A stretch of DNA of 23,942 nucleotides from JAOAFX01 sp965649105. Lineage in GTDB: Bacteria > Hydrothermota > Tepidihabitantia > SM23-42 > JAOAFX01. Below are positions 23,821 through 23,942 of the stretch, piece by piece. Where the stretch lies: positions 1 through 23,942 of the forward strand of contig CBFGJP010000036.1 of assembly GCA_965649105.1 (NCBI GenBank), in the 5' to 3' direction. The position numbers and the translations under genes were made by a program. The notes below the pieces were generated by a model that saw only the letters and a list, made by a program, of their open reading frames with translations, had not been told where the DNA came from and searched no databases. Position 1 is the first letter of the stretch; each line of letters opens with the position of its first letter.

Positions 23821-23848
23821 ACTATATTATACTCAAAAAAAAAGTCAA
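23821..23848 (-). promoter_or_regulatory. promoter of the secreted propeller gene
   Basis: On the - strand TTGACT (23848-23843) and TATAGT (23826-23821) are 16 bp apart. The expected start, near 23814, leaves a leader of about 12 nt holding only the AAGGAGG before the ATG at 23802. The -35/-10 arrangement repeats that of the two other promoters in the window. Confidence 0.5.
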
Positions 23849-23911
23849 GATATAATAAAAGGTTTGAAAATTAGAGAGGGATGGTTATGATTAATGAAAA
23901 AGGAGTGTTTT

Positions 23912-23942
23912 ATGAAGTATGTTGGGATTGATTTACATCGTC
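23912..23942 (+). mobile_element. 5' end of an IS110-family transposase gene (cut by window end)
   Basis: ATG at 23912 opens 'MKYVGIDLHR', the standard N-terminus of IS110 (DEDD/RuvC-like) transposases, in which the first Asp of the active site is the D in GIDLH. AAAGGAG lies about 8 nt upstream. TTGAAA (23864-23869) and TATGAT (23886-23891), 16 bp apart, may be its promoter. Only ten codons lie inside the window, so the call rests on this motif alone. Confidence 0.7.

Overview
The window is AT-rich, densely packed bacterial DNA. Its TonB-dependent receptor with a carboxypeptidase-like N-terminal domain, its secreted beta-propeller proteins, its PorSS/T9SS-type C-terminal sorting domain and its PKD and FnIII-like lipoproteins suggest a didermic lineage of the FCB group. 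An uncultured group such as candidate division WOR-3 (Stahlbacteria) would fit, but that is inference; there is no rRNA or marker gene here. Two runs of about 100 N are each flanked by an identical 99-100 bp repeat. This looks like a scaffolded metagenome assembly in which overlapping contig ends were not merged. Collapsing each repeat restores a continuous sequence.

Layout, + strand: 8-1259 holds a CvpA-like membrane protein overlapping a SAM hydroxide adenosyltransferase. 1328-2062 (- strand) is a decayed insertion sequence whose transposase has lost its catalytic core. A near-consensus sigma70 promoter at 2331-2358 sits directly before 2371-12386, an eleven-gene operon for a complex I-like group 4 [NiFe] hydrogenase. 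It has three antiporter-like subunits (NuoL/M/N type), an MbhD/E-NuoJ-like subunit, NuoK-, NuoA-, NuoB-, NuoC-, NuoD-, NuoH- and NuoI-like subunits, and no NuoEFG. The large subunit keeps both CxxC pairs that bind NiFe and the small subunit has CxxC rather than the tandem CC of complex I. The likely reaction is therefore reduced ferredoxin + H+ to H2 (or the reverse) coupled to ion pumping. Three micro-ORFs bridge the only sizeable spacers of this operon; one is made of palindromic repeat sequence.

Layout, - strand: a promoter at 22114-22141 heads a tight seven-gene run from 22097 down to 12628. In transcription order it encodes a TonB-dependent receptor, a TPR membrane protein, a lipoprotein with a carboxypeptidase-regulatory and LamG-like domain, a PKD plus seven-repeat propeller lipoprotein, an FnIII-like lipoprotein, an ARPP-1 family protein, and an 836-residue protein that fuses a complete Ser/Thr protein kinase to a complete UvrD/PcrA-type SF1 helicase. 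The ARPP-1 / kinase-helicase pair is the best candidate here for an undescribed system (signalling, stress or defence), but its function cannot be read from sequence.

Upstream of that operon (22171-23802, - strand) is a secreted sialidase-like propeller protein whose sorting domain is cut off by one in-frame TGA. The window ends inside the first codons of an IS110-type transposase on the + strand.
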